Assembly: GCA_026705465.1 (NCBI GenBank)
Contig: JAPPAP010000024.1
Coordinates: 45,895 to 109,894, forward strand
DNA: 64,000 nucleotides
Source: a bacterium
GTDB taxonomy: Bacteria > Actinomycetota > Acidimicrobiia > Acidimicrobiales > Bin134
Reading direction: 5' to 3'
This document shows, in pieces, positions 1 to 9,404 of this stretch; positions within the stretch are counted from its first letter, which is position 1, and every line of letters begins with the position of its first letter. A program made the position numbers and the translations under genes. The notes under the pieces were generated by a model. That model saw nothing but the letters and a program-made list of their open reading frames with translations. It searched no databases and was not told where the DNA came from.

Positions 1-39
1 AGCAGCAACAAGACGAACTGCTGGACCGGTTCTACTCCG

Positions 40-690
40 ATGTCTGACCTCTCGGGGCGGCCGGACGCCTCACCATCGCCCGATCCGGTGCGGATCGTGC
101 TGGCTGAGGACGAGGCCATCATCCGCCTGGACTTGCGGGAGACCTTGGAGGAGGAGGGCTACCTCGTCGTGGGGGAGACCAGTCGGGGCGACCAGGTGCT
201 GGAACTGGTGCGGGAGAAGCGCCCCGACGTGGCCATCTTGGACGTGAAGATGCCGGGCACCGACGGGATCACCGCCGCGGCCCAGATACGCGACGAGCGA
301 CTGTGTGCGGTGCTGCTGCTCACCGCCTTCAGCCAGCGGGACCTCATCGCCCGGGCCGCTGACGCCGGGGCGCTGGCCTATCTGGTCAAGCCGTTTGAGC
401 GGGCTGAACTGGTGCCCGCGGTAGAAGTGGCCCTGGTGCGGTTCCGGGAGCTGGTGGCGCTTAACCACCAGGTGGAGCGGGCCGAGGCCCGATTAGAGGC
501 TCGCAAGGCCATCGACCGGGCCAAAGGGCGTCTCATGGACGTGAACGCCATGTCGGAGGCCGACGCCTACAGCCATATTCAGCACCAGGCCATGAGCGAT
601 CGCCGGTCTATGGCTGAGGTGGCTGCTGAGATCATCGAGATGGAGGACGACCAGCTGAAGGCCCTGAGTGGGGACCGGGCCGATGGCTAA
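40..690 (+). CDS. pdtaR: ANTAR-domain response regulator (PdtaR-like)
   Basis: Receiver motifs (LAEDEAIIRLDL, AILDVKMPGTDG, LVKPFE) followed by an ANTAR-like C-terminus (AKGRLMDVNAMSEADAYSHIQHQAMSDRRSMAEVA); located next to polA as in other actinobacteria. Confidence 0.88.
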   Translation: MSDLSGRPDASPSPDPVRIVLAEDEAIIRLDLRETLEEEGYLVVGETSRGDQVLELVREKRPDVAILDVKMPGTDGITAAAQIRDERLCAVLLLTAFSQRDLIARAADAGALAYLVKPFERAELVPAVEVALVRFRELVALNHQVERAEARLEARKAIDRAKGRLMDVNAMSEADAYSHIQHQAMSDRRSMAEVAAEIIEMEDDQLKALSGDRADG

Positions 691-3418
691 CTCGGGCGCC
701 GCCCAGCAGGACATCGGCACCGTGATGCTGGTGGACGGGAACTCGCTGGTCTATCGGGCCTTTTTCGCGGTGCCCGAGGACATGACCACCGCCAGCGGGC
801 AAGTGACCAATGCCGTGTACGGCTTCACCAGGATGCTGTTGACCCTGTTGAGGGACCACCAGCCCAACCGGGTGGGGGTGGCTTTCGACCGGCGTGAGCC
901 GACCTTTCGCCACGAACGGGTGTCCAGCTACAAGGCCAACCGCGAGGAGACTCCCGAGGCGCTGCGCCAGCAGATGGGCTTGGTCCGCCAGTTGATTGAC
1001 ACGCTGGGCATCGCTGCGGTGGACCACGTTGGAGTGGAGGCTGACGACGTCATCGCCACGCTGGCCACCCAAGCCCGCGACCGGGGTGAGAATGTGATCG
1101 TGGTCACCGGCGACCGCGACGCCTATCAGCTGGTGGAAGACCCCCATATCCGGGTGCTCTACAACAAGCGGGGGGTGTCGGACTACGCCCTGTACGACGA
1201 GGCCGGCATCGAGGAGCGCACCGGGGTGAAGCCGTCCGACTACGTGTCCTACGCCGCTCTGCGTGGCGATCCCTCCGACAACCTGCCCGGCGTCAATGGG
1301 GTGGGGGAGAAGACGGCGGCCAAGCTCATCAATGCCTACGGCACCATCGAGGAGCTGTACCAGCACGTAGCCGACCAGACCCCGAAGCTTCAAGAGAACT
1401 TGGGGGAGGCCGAAGACCGGGTGAAGCTCAATTTGGAGTTGATGGAGCTGTTGCGAGACGTCCCCCTCGATTTGGGAGTGGATGATCTGGACTTGGCACC
1501 GCCGAAGGCCGCCGAAATCGAGGAGCTGTTCGACTTCTTGGAGTTCAGGAGCCTCCGGGACTTTGCTGCCGAGGTGCTGGATATGGACTTGGGCGGTGCT
1601 GGCCACGGCGCTGGGGTCTTGGAGGCAACGGTAGAGGCGGTGTCCAGCGCAGACACCGCGGTCGACGCGCTGAGCCGGCTGGTCGACAGCGCTGAGCCGG
1701 TCGCCCTGGCCGCGGGCTGGGGCGACCCAATCGATGCCCGCCAGCCTCATCGTCGCCGGCTACTGGGCTTGGCCCTGGTTGCCGACCTCGACGCCGGTCG
1801 AGCCGTGTGGCTGCCTGCCGACCTGCTGGAATCGTCGGCACACGAAGCCGTGGCCGCGTTCTTCGGCTCAGGCACTCGGTTTATGGCCCACGACGTCAAG
1901 CCGCTGGTCTTGTGGCTCCTCTCGCAGGGGATCGACGCTGCTGGCCTGACCTTGGATGCCCAGATCGCGGCGTACCTGCTGGACCCGGCCAGCGGTCGCT
2001 ATGACCTAGACGACCTCATGAAGACCCACACCTCGATGGAGATGCCGGGTATCGACCAGCCCGACGAGGGCCGCTTGTTCGACGACGACTCCGGTGATTC
2101 GATTGATCCATCGATGCAGGCTGGGCTCTGTGCCTTGGCCGTGGCCCATCTGGCTGATCCGTTGCTGGAGGCGTTGGACGCCCAGGGCCTGCGGGATCTC
2201 AACGACGGCATGGAGGTTCCCCTGGTTCGGGTGCTGGCCCGGATGGAGCACATGGGCATCGGAGTGGATGTGGCGGGACTGACCGGCCTGCGCGACCAGT
2301 TGGCCGCCGACGCCGAGCGGCTTCGGGCGCTGGTGCTTGAAGCGGCGGGCGAGGGGAGCTTCAACGTGAACTCCTCCAAGCAGGTGGGGGAGCTGCTGTT
2401 CGACAAGCTGGGCCTTCCCCCCCAGAAGAAGACCCGGACCGGGGCCTACAGCACCGACGCCGCCACCTTGGAGAAGCTGCGGGGCGAGCATCCGGTGGTG
2501 GATGCGCTGCTGGACTACCGAGAGGTGGAGAAGCTGCGATCCACTTATGGGGAAGGCTTGGTGGCCGCGGTGGCGCTCGAGCCCGACAACCGCATCCGGG
2601 CCACGTTCAACCAGACGGTGGCCCGCACCGGGCGGCTCAGTTCCGACGCCCCCAACCTGCACAACATCCCAGTTCGCACCGAGACCGGCCGGGTGTTCCG
2701 AGAGGTGTTCGTGGCCGCCGAGGGCTGCGAGTTGTTGGTGGCCGACTACAACCAGATCGAGCTGCGCTGCATCGCCCACTTAGCCGAGGACCCCGGGCTG
2801 ATCCAGGCCTTCGAGTCCGGCCAAGACGTCCACACCTCCGTTGCCGCTCAGGTATTCGGCATCGATCCCGGGGCGGTCGGCATCGAGGAGCGGTCCACCG
2901 CCAAGATGGTCTCGTATGGCCTGGCCTACGGCATGGAGTCCTACGGCCTGGGACAGCGGCTGAACATTCCCACCGGAGAGGCGGCGGTAATCCTCGACGC
3001 CTATTTCGGGGCATTCCCCGCGCTGCGGGAGTACATGGACCGAACGGTGGCCGAAGCCCGGGACCGGGGCTTTACCGAAACCCTGTTCGGGCGGAGGCGT
3101 CGGATTCCCGAGATCAACTCTTCCAACTACCGGCTTCGCCAGGCGGCCGAGCGCCAGGCCATGAATGCCGGCATTCAGGGATTGGCCGCCGACATCTTCA
3201 AGGTGGCTTTGGTGCGGTTGGATGCTGCACTCGAAGACCGGGGGTTCGCCAGCCGCATCATCCTCCAAGTGCACGATGAGGTGATCCTGGAAGTGCCCGA
3301 GGGCGAACATGACGGCGTAGCTGAGCTCACCGCGGACACGATGGCCGAGGCCTACGACCTGAGGGTTCCCCTTGAGGTACACCTCTCCTCGGGCCGCACT
3401 TGGGCCGACGCCAAATAG
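683..3418 (+). CDS. polA: DNA polymerase I
   Basis: 5' nuclease domain (VDGNSLVYRAFFA, VTGDRDAYQLV, DPSDNLPGVNGVGEKTA) and family A polymerase motifs (VADYNQIELR, GRRRRIPEI, LQVHDEVILEVP). The ORF opens at 668; ATG at 683 is a plausible start overlapping the upstream stop. Confidence 0.97.
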   Translation: MANSGAAQQDIGTVMLVDGNSLVYRAFFAVPEDMTTASGQVTNAVYGFTRMLLTLLRDHQPNRVGVAFDRREPTFRHERVSSYKANREETPEALRQQMGLVRQLIDTLGIAAVDHVGVEADDVIATLATQARDRGENVIVVTGDRDAYQLVEDPHIRVLYNKRGVSDYALYDEAGIEERTGVKPSDYVSYAALRGDPSDNLPGVNGVGEKTAAKLINAYGTIEELYQHVADQTPKLQENLGEAEDRVKLNLELMELLRDVPLDLGVDDLDLAPPKAAEIEELFDFLEFRSLRDFAAEVLDMDLGGAGHGAGVLEATVEAVSSADTAVDALSRLVDSAEPVALAAGWGDPIDARQPHRRRLLGLALVADLDAGRAVWLPADLLESSAHEAVAAFFGSGTRFMAHDVKPLVLWLLSQGIDAAGLTLDAQIAAYLLDPASGRYDLDDLMKTHTSMEMPGIDQPDEGRLFDDDSGDSIDPSMQAGLCALAVAHLADPLLEALDAQGLRDLNDGMEVPLVRVLARMEHMGIGVDVAGLTGLRDQLAADAERLRALVLEAAGEGSFNVNSSKQVGELLFDKLGLPPQKKTRTGAYSTDAATLEKLRGEHPVVDALLDYREVEKLRSTYGEGLVAAVALEPDNRIRATFNQTVARTGRLSSDAPNLHNIPVRTETGRVFREVFVAAEGCELLVADYNQIELRCIAHLAEDPGLIQAFESGQDVHTSVAAQVFGIDPGAVGIEERSTAKMVSYGLAYGMESYGLGQRLNIPTGEAAVILDAYFGAFPALREYMDRTVAEARDRGFTETLFGRRRRIPEINSSNYRLRQAAERQAMNAGIQGLAADIFKVALVRLDAALEDRGFASRIILQVHDEVILEVPEGEHDGVAELTADTMAEAYDLRVPLEVHLSSGRTWADAK

Positions 3419-3546
3419 CTGGACGGTTTACAGCTCGTGGGCAAATAGCCAACAACAGGGGTGGCTGTTAGCATCGACGGGCCGGTTCAGGCTGCTGCGC
3501 CGCGCCCATTGTCCTATCCATTTCCTCCTGTGAGGCTCAACTCAAC

Positions 3547-5025
3547 GTGTCCGAAACCGATACCGCCCCATCTTCCCCACCCTCCCCGCCAGCCGCAACA
3601 GCGGTGCTCGACTCCCCCGACGGAGTGGGGACATTCGATGCCGAGGGCAACTACATCCCCCGCCAAATCACCGACCAGGACATCGAAGACCAGTTCTTGG
3701 ACGACGCCTATACCGCCACCATGGTCCAAGTTGAAGACGGACAGATCGTGTCCGGCAAGGTAGTGAAAGTTGACCGCGACGAGGTGCTGCTGGACATCGG
3801 CTACAAGTCCGAAGGGATCATCCCCGCCCGCGAGTTGTCCATCCGCAATGTGATCGACCCTGGCGAGATCGTCGCCCTCGGCGAGGAGATCGAGGCCCTA
3901 GTGCTCCAGAAGGAGGACAAGGACGGCCACCTGATCCTGTCCAAGAAGCGGGCCCAGTACGAGCGGGCCTGGGGCAACATCGAAGAAGTCAAGGAGAACG
4001 AGGGCACCGTCTCGGGCCCGGTAATCGAAGTGGTCAAAGGCGGCCTGATCCTGGACATCGGCCTGCGGGGCTTTCTACCCGCATCGCTGGTGGAGCTGCG
4101 TCGGGTGCGCGACCTCCAGCCCTATATCGGCCAGACCCTGGAAGCCAAGATCATCGAGCTGGACAAGAACCGCAACAACGTGGTGCTGTCGCGCCGAGCG
4201 TGGCTGGAGGAGACCGAGAAGGAGCAGCGCGAGGCGTTCCTGGACAATCTCAAGCCCGGCGAGCGCCGCAGCGGTGTGGTGTCGTCGGTGGTGAACTTCG
4301 GGGCGTTCGTCGACCTAGGCGGCATGGACGGCCTGGTGCACGTGTCCGAGCTGTCGTGGAAGCACGTCGACCACCCCAGCGCGGTGGTGCAGGTGGGCGA
4401 CGAGATCGAGGTGCAGGTGCTGGAGGTGGACCTCGACCGCGAGCGCATCAGCTTGTCGCTCAAGGCCACCCAGCAGGACCCCTGGCAGGAGTTCGCCACC
4501 AGCCACCAGGTGGGCGAGTTGGTGTACGGCCGGGTCACCAAGCTGGTGCCGTTCGGCGCCTTTGTGCAGGTGGGCGAGAGCATCGAGGGCTTGGTGCACA
4601 TCTCGGAGATTTCCTCCCACCACATCGACCTGCCCGAGCAGGTAGTGACCCCCGGCGAGGAGCTGTGGGTGAAGATCATCGACCTCGACATCAACCGTCG
4701 TCGCATCAGCCTGTCGATCAAGCAGGCCGCCGAGGGCGGCGTGGTAGCCGCCGAGTTCCAAGAGCACTTCGGCGAGCACGCTTACGACGCTGAGGGCAAC
4801 TACATCGGGGCGGCAACCGAGGATGTGGCCGCCGACGAAGACCAGGCGTGGGCCGAGTACTACTCCGAATCCGGCGAGGCCCTCGAAGCCGCTCCCGCCG
4901 AGCATGAGGGTGCCGACGACGGCGCTGAAGTTCTCGAAGCGGCCGTCGAGCATGAGGGTGCCGACGAAAACGGTTCAGAGGTTCTCGAAACGGCCGTCGA
5001 GGAGCCGGTCGAAGAACCGATCTAG
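3547..5025 (+). CDS. rpsA: 30S ribosomal protein S1
   Basis: Four S1 domains (e.g. GVVSSVVNFGAFVDLGGMDGLVHVSELSWKH); GTG start; acidic C-terminal tail. Confidence 0.97.
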   Translation: MSETDTAPSSPPSPPAATAVLDSPDGVGTFDAEGNYIPRQITDQDIEDQFLDDAYTATMVQVEDGQIVSGKVVKVDRDEVLLDIGYKSEGIIPARELSIRNVIDPGEIVALGEEIEALVLQKEDKDGHLILSKKRAQYERAWGNIEEVKENEGTVSGPVIEVVKGGLILDIGLRGFLPASLVELRRVRDLQPYIGQTLEAKIIELDKNRNNVVLSRRAWLEETEKEQREAFLDNLKPGERRSGVVSSVVNFGAFVDLGGMDGLVHVSELSWKHVDHPSAVVQVGDEIEVQVLEVDLDRERISLSLKATQQDPWQEFATSHQVGELVYGRVTKLVPFGAFVQVGESIEGLVHISEISSHHIDLPEQVVTPGEELWVKIIDLDINRRRISLSIKQAAEGGVVAAEFQEHFGEHAYDAEGNYIGAATEDVAADEDQAWAEYYSESGEALEAAPAEHEGADDGAEVLEAAVEHEGADENGSEVLETAVEEPVEEPI

Positions 5026-5165
5026 TTGCTGGCCGCTCCGCGGCACACCAGGCTGAGAGACTCGGAGTCGAAACCCAGCGCGTCTACGCGGGGCATCCAC
5101 AAATTGCCCGCGACTGTTGTTTAGCCTCGATTCGTCATGTTTCTGGAGAGTGCCAGGAGGATCCC

Positions 5166-7751
5166 TTGCTAGCGCCTGCTCGTTCGTTGCCCGCTCGCTC
5201 TCGCCGTAGCTGTCGTGGCTCCTTCGGGCGGTCGGCCGTTGGCCGAATCGGCCTCGCCGTAGTCGCGGTCGTATCCATTTTTGCCTCGCTCTGGTCTTTG
5301 CCAGCGAGTGCCGACGAACACGGGGACGAAGATGGCTCTGCCCGCGATCGACGGGCGCTGGTTGCCCTGTACGAGGCCGCCGGTGGGGACGACTGGAGCA
5401 ATTCCGGGGGATGGCTGAGCGATGCCCCTCTGGGCAACTGGTATGGCGTGACTGCGGACGATGAAGATCGGGTTACCGGGCTGTCAATGGCGTCCAACGG
5501 CTTGGTGGGGGAGCTGCCCGCTGAGATCGGCAACCTCGAGAACCTGGAGTACCTGGACTTGGGCAATAACGAACTCGTGGGGGAGCTGCCCGTTGAGATG
5601 GGAGGCCTTGTCAGCCTCGTCGAACTGGATCTTCAGAACAACCGCTTGGAGCGCGGCATTCCCGTTGAATTCGGAGAGCTTTCTCAGCTGACGGTGCTCG
5701 ATCTCAAGTACAACGGCCTGTGGGGGGCGATTCCCCCTGAGCTCGGCCAGCTCGGCGAGCTTCGTATCTTGGATTTGCGGGGCAACGTGTTATCGGGAGA
5801 GATTCCTGCCGAATTGGGCAGCCTGTCAAAACTGACCCACCTGATGCTGAGGTTCAACGGTTTGTCGGGGGAGATCCCAGTGGAACTGGGGGAGTTGGAC
5901 CGCCTTGAGTGGCTGGATCTCAGCAATAACGGTTTGTCGGGGGAGATCCCGGCCGAGTTGGGCGGTCTGCGCAGGCTCGTGTGGTTGGATTTCAACAATA
6001 ACGGTTTGTCGGGGGAGATCCCGGCCGAGCTCTCCAGCCTTTCCCAGTTGCGGCGCCTCAACTTGACGGGCAACGGATTGTCAGGGGGAATCCCCGCGGA
6101 TCTCGGTCGTCTGACTGAGCTCCGGTACTTGTCGCTGTCGGCCAACGACCTGGATGGGAGGATCCCCTATCAACTGGGCCGTCTCGAGAATCTCCAAGTG
6201 CTTCGGCTTGGGCACAACAGGCTCTCGGGGCAAGTTTCTACCGAGTTGGGCAGACTGGGGCGGCTCACCCTGCTGTGGCTGGAGGACAACAACCTCTCGG
6301 GGGCGATTCCCTCGCAGTTGGGCAAGTTGACGCAGCTCAGGGAGCTGGATCTCAGCGAGAACGGATTGTCGGGGGAGATTCCTGCCGAGTTGGGCAATCT
6401 GGGGGGGTTGACGCGGCTGTCCCTCCAAGACAACGGATTGTCGGGGGAGATTCCTGCCGAGTTGGGCAATCTGGCCGAACTGGAACACATCGACCTCAGC
6501 AACAACTGGCTTTCGGGAACCATTCCAGAGGGGATTGGGTCGATGGCCGGACTCAAGAGCCTGTTGCTCCACGACAATCTGTTGTCCGGCGATATCCTGG
6601 CGGGGATTGGCGAGTTGGGCCGGTTGGGGGTGTTGGATCTCTCCAACAACCGGCTGTCGGGGGATATCCCGACGGAGATCGGCGGTTTGAGCAAGTTGGG
6701 GGTGTTGGATCTTTCCAACAACCGGCTGTCGGGCGAGATACCGGAGGAGATCGGCAAGCTGTCGAGCCTTGTGTACCTGGACCTGCGCAGCAACCGGCTC
6801 ACGGGAGAGATCCCCGCCCACCTCGCTGAGCTCCAGGCGCTCACCCACCTGCTGCTGCGGGACAACCAATTGTCCGGGGAGGTCCCTGCCGAGCTTGGTG
6901 GATTGGCCAACCTGATATGGCTTGATCTGAGCATCAACTTCTTGTCGGGAGAGATCCCCGAGGAACTAGGCCAGCTAGAAAACCTTCAAGCGCTTTATCT
7001 GAGCTACAACGGCCTGACCGGCAAGCTGCCCTCAGAGTTAGGCGAGCTGGCGAACCTGAAGCACCTGATGATTCGCCGCAACCAGTTGGAGGGAGAGATC
7101 CCCGCCGAGTTGGGCCAGTTGGTTAATTTGGAACGGCTCAACCTGTGGGCGAACCAATTGTCAGGGGAGATTCCCGTTGAGTTGGGCAATCTCACCAATC
7201 TGACGAGGCTGGACCTCGACAACAATGAACTGTCGGGAGAGATCCCTGCTGCGTTAGGCAGGCTCATCAATCTGCGAGAGCTGTGGCTGAACGACAATCT
7301 GCTAAGTGGAGAGATTCCCGCCGAATTGAGCAGCATGATCAATTTGAGGCGTCTGTACTTAGACGGCAATCAGTTGACCGGTGGGATTCCCGCCGAATTG
7401 GGCGAACTCAGGAGCCTCACGCGCCTGTGGGTGAATGGCAATCAGTTGACTGGTGGGATTCCCGCCGAATTGGGCGAACTCAGCGAGCTGACCTATTTGT
7501 ACATTGGCAACAACCTCCTGAGCGGGGAGATCCCCGCGGCGCTGGGCAAACTGGGCAACTTAACGCATGTATATATCGGCGACAATCAGCTCACCGGCGA
7601 AGTGCCCGCCGAACTGGGCAACCTCGGCAAACTCGTCCGGCTGTACATCAGCGGCAACCAGCTCACCGGTTGCCTACCCGCGGCCTGGGAAACAGCCAAC
7701 CTCAAGGGCAGCGACTTGGAGTCGCTCGGTCTGGCCTTCTGCGAGGAGTGA
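5166..7751 (+). CDS. Secreted leucine-rich-repeat protein, plant-type (LxxLxLxxNxLSGxIPxELGx) repeats
   Basis: Signal-peptide-like N-terminus (IGLAVVAVVSIFASLWSLPASADE), LRR N-cap (RRALVALYEAAGGDDWSNSGGWLSDAPLGNWYGV), about 30 consecutive 24-aa repeats, C-cap ending GLAFCEE. TTG start. Confidence 0.9.
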   Translation: MLAPARSLPARSRRSCRGSFGRSAVGRIGLAVVAVVSIFASLWSLPASADEHGDEDGSARDRRALVALYEAAGGDDWSNSGGWLSDAPLGNWYGVTADDEDRVTGLSMASNGLVGELPAEIGNLENLEYLDLGNNELVGELPVEMGGLVSLVELDLQNNRLERGIPVEFGELSQLTVLDLKYNGLWGAIPPELGQLGELRILDLRGNVLSGEIPAELGSLSKLTHLMLRFNGLSGEIPVELGELDRLEWLDLSNNGLSGEIPAELGGLRRLVWLDFNNNGLSGEIPAELSSLSQLRRLNLTGNGLSGGIPADLGRLTELRYLSLSANDLDGRIPYQLGRLENLQVLRLGHNRLSGQVSTELGRLGRLTLLWLEDNNLSGAIPSQLGKLTQLRELDLSENGLSGEIPAELGNLGGLTRLSLQDNGLSGEIPAELGNLAELEHIDLSNNWLSGTIPEGIGSMAGLKSLLLHDNLLSGDILAGIGELGRLGVLDLSNNRLSGDIPTEIGGLSKLGVLDLSNNRLSGEIPEEIGKLSSLVYLDLRSNRLTGEIPAHLAELQALTHLLLRDNQLSGEVPAELGGLANLIWLDLSINFLSGEIPEELGQLENLQALYLSYNGLTGKLPSELGELANLKHLMIRRNQLEGEIPAELGQLVNLERLNLWANQLSGEIPVELGNLTNLTRLDLDNNELSGEIPAALGRLINLRELWLNDNLLSGEIPAELSSMINLRRLYLDGNQLTGGIPAELGELRSLTRLWVNGNQLTGGIPAELGELSELTYLYIGNNLLSGEIPAALGKLGNLTHVYIGDNQLTGEVPAELGNLGKLVRLYISGNQLTGCLPAAWETANLKGSDLESLGLAFCEE

Positions 7752-7764
7752 ATTCAAAATTTCC

Positions 7765-8772
7765 CTAATCGAGGGCGGGTTCGTCGCAGGGAATGGAAGC
7801 TGGGTGCGGGTTGAAAGTGCGCGGCATTTGGATGAATCCTGAACCGGGACGTTCGGAGTGCAAGTAGGCGTTGATGGCATCGGCGGTGGCTTGGGCGGCG
7901 ACGCGGATGTACTCGTCGGTGGCAAACAGCTCAGCCTCAGAAGGGTTTGAGAGGTACCCGTACTCGATAAGCGCGGCAGGAACATTCGGGCGGCGCAGCA
8001 TTCCGTAGGTGTCCTCGCCACTGGGAAGCAAGACCCGCAGCACACCAGCGTCGGGCAGGCTGCTCCATGAGACATCGTCGAAGGTGGCGAGCGCGGCGGT
8101 GATCTCCTCATGGAGCAACCCGCCGAGACGGGCGGAGGCGGGATGGGCCTGCTGGGCCGTGACCGATTGCACGAACACCTCCGTGCCGGGGTGGCTGCTG
8201 CGGTTCCAGGTAGGGGCGTTGTGGTGGATCGAAACCAATGCGTCGGCACCGAGGGCATCGGCAAAGGCGGCGCGGACCGAAAGCAGGACGTCGTAGTCGC
8301 CTGTGCGGGTGGTTATGGCGGGGATGCCGCGTTGGGAAAGCTCCTCGACCACGGCGCGGCTGAGCTTCAGGTTCAAGTCGCGCTCAATCAGGCCGTTGGG
8401 TCCGACGGCGCCAGTGTCCCATTTTCCACCGTGTCCTGGATCGATGACGACCTGTGCTCCGTCAATCGACACACCGGCAGAAACCACCGCGGTGTTGCCG
8501 CACGGAGTCCGTACCACGTATCCGTCGTCGGATCTTCCGAGTACTGCGACCGGGATTCCCAACGGGGTAAGCACCGCCGACGGGACGCCGCTATCGGCAC
8601 CCGCTGGCGGTGCTTTCTCCTCTGGGGAAGTCACTGCCGTCGGTGAAATCGTCGGAGCGGAGGTCTCCACCGCGTCTTCGCGGGTCAACCGAGTTGATTC
8701 CGGGCCGTCAATATTGATTCCGCACGCAGCGATGAGCACGAGTCCGCCAAGGACGGCGCAAAAGCCCTTCAC
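7765..8772 (-). CDS. N-acetylmuramoyl-L-alanine amidase (Amidase_3), lipoprotein
   Basis: Lipobox LIAAC; VVIDPGHGG, SIHHNAP and IEYGYLSNPSE motifs of zinc amidases. Confidence 0.9.
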   Translation of the reverse strand: MKGFCAVLGGLVLIAACGINIDGPESTRLTREDAVETSAPTISPTAVTSPEEKAPPAGADSGVPSAVLTPLGIPVAVLGRSDDGYVVRTPCGNTAVVSAGVSIDGAQVVIDPGHGGKWDTGAVGPNGLIERDLNLKLSRAVVEELSQRGIPAITTRTGDYDVLLSVRAAFADALGADALVSIHHNAPTWNRSSHPGTEVFVQSVTAQQAHPASARLGGLLHEEITAALATFDDVSWSSLPDAGVLRVLLPSGEDTYGMLRRPNVPAALIEYGYLSNPSEAELFATDEYIRVAAQATADAINAYLHSERPGSGFIQMPRTFNPHPASIPCDEPALD

Positions 8773-8805
8773 GAGTCACTCCTACGTTGGCCTGGCAGTG
8801 TTTGG

Positions 8806-9312
8806 TCAGGAAGTGCTGTGGTGCCCGTGGTCGTCGCCGTCGATGTGGTTGTGGCCATCGGTATGGGGGTCGTCGTCGCCGTGGTCGTGATCGTCGTCGT
8901 GGCCGTCTTCGGCGTGATCGTCGTCGTCGCCGTTGCAGTCGGAGTCGTGGTCGGTTTCTGGGGTGCTGTGGTTGGCAGCACAGTCGGCGTCGTGAGCTGG
9001 GCCTTCAGCGGTGTGGTGTTCGGTGCCTTCGGGGTGGTCGTGAATTTGGCCGTTGGTGTGATCGTCAGCTGTTTCGGTAGCAGTTTCCTCAACCACCGGA
9101 GCCAAGGAGGTCGTCTTCTGGGCTACCGGGGTCACAGTGTCTTGGCCGCTGGCCAGCCCCACCGGCAAGAGCAGGGATACGGCCAGCGAGATAGCGGCCA
9201 TGGCTCCGGTAGCAGAGATGACTGCAAGCCATTTGCGCAGCCCGCTCGTTGCCGGTCTGGTGCTGGCATGACCAGCGTCTTCCGGGTGGTTCCGTATCTG
9301 TGCAGCGCTCAT
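8806..9312 (-). CDS. Membrane-anchored/secreted His/Asp-rich protein, putative metal-binding tail
   Basis: One hydrophobic segment (WLAVISATGAMAAISLAVSLLLPVGLASG), then a His/Asp tail (DDDDHAEDGHDDDHDHGDDDPHTDGHNHIDGDDHGHH). Confidence 0.7.
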   Translation of the reverse strand: MSAAQIRNHPEDAGHASTRPATSGLRKWLAVISATGAMAAISLAVSLLLPVGLASGQDTVTPVAQKTTSLAPVVEETATETADDHTNGQIHDHPEGTEHHTAEGPAHDADCAANHSTPETDHDSDCNGDDDDHAEDGHDDDHDHGDDDPHTDGHNHIDGDDHGHHSTS

Positions 9313-9404
9313 TGGTTCCGCCTTTCTGGGGGTTGTCGGTATCTGAGCGCGGCCAGAATCTCGGACGAGTGTGAGCAGACCGTTAAGTCCAGGTCAGCGT
9401 CGCG

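Noticed and set aside
632-1750. 372-aa minus-strand ORF over polA
   Set aside because: Antisense of conserved polA coding sequence; artefact.
5900-7700. Regular about 72-bp DNA repeats that could suggest a CRISPR-like or VNTR array
   Set aside because: Explained by the in-frame 24-aa LRR coding repeats; no spacer/repeat structure.
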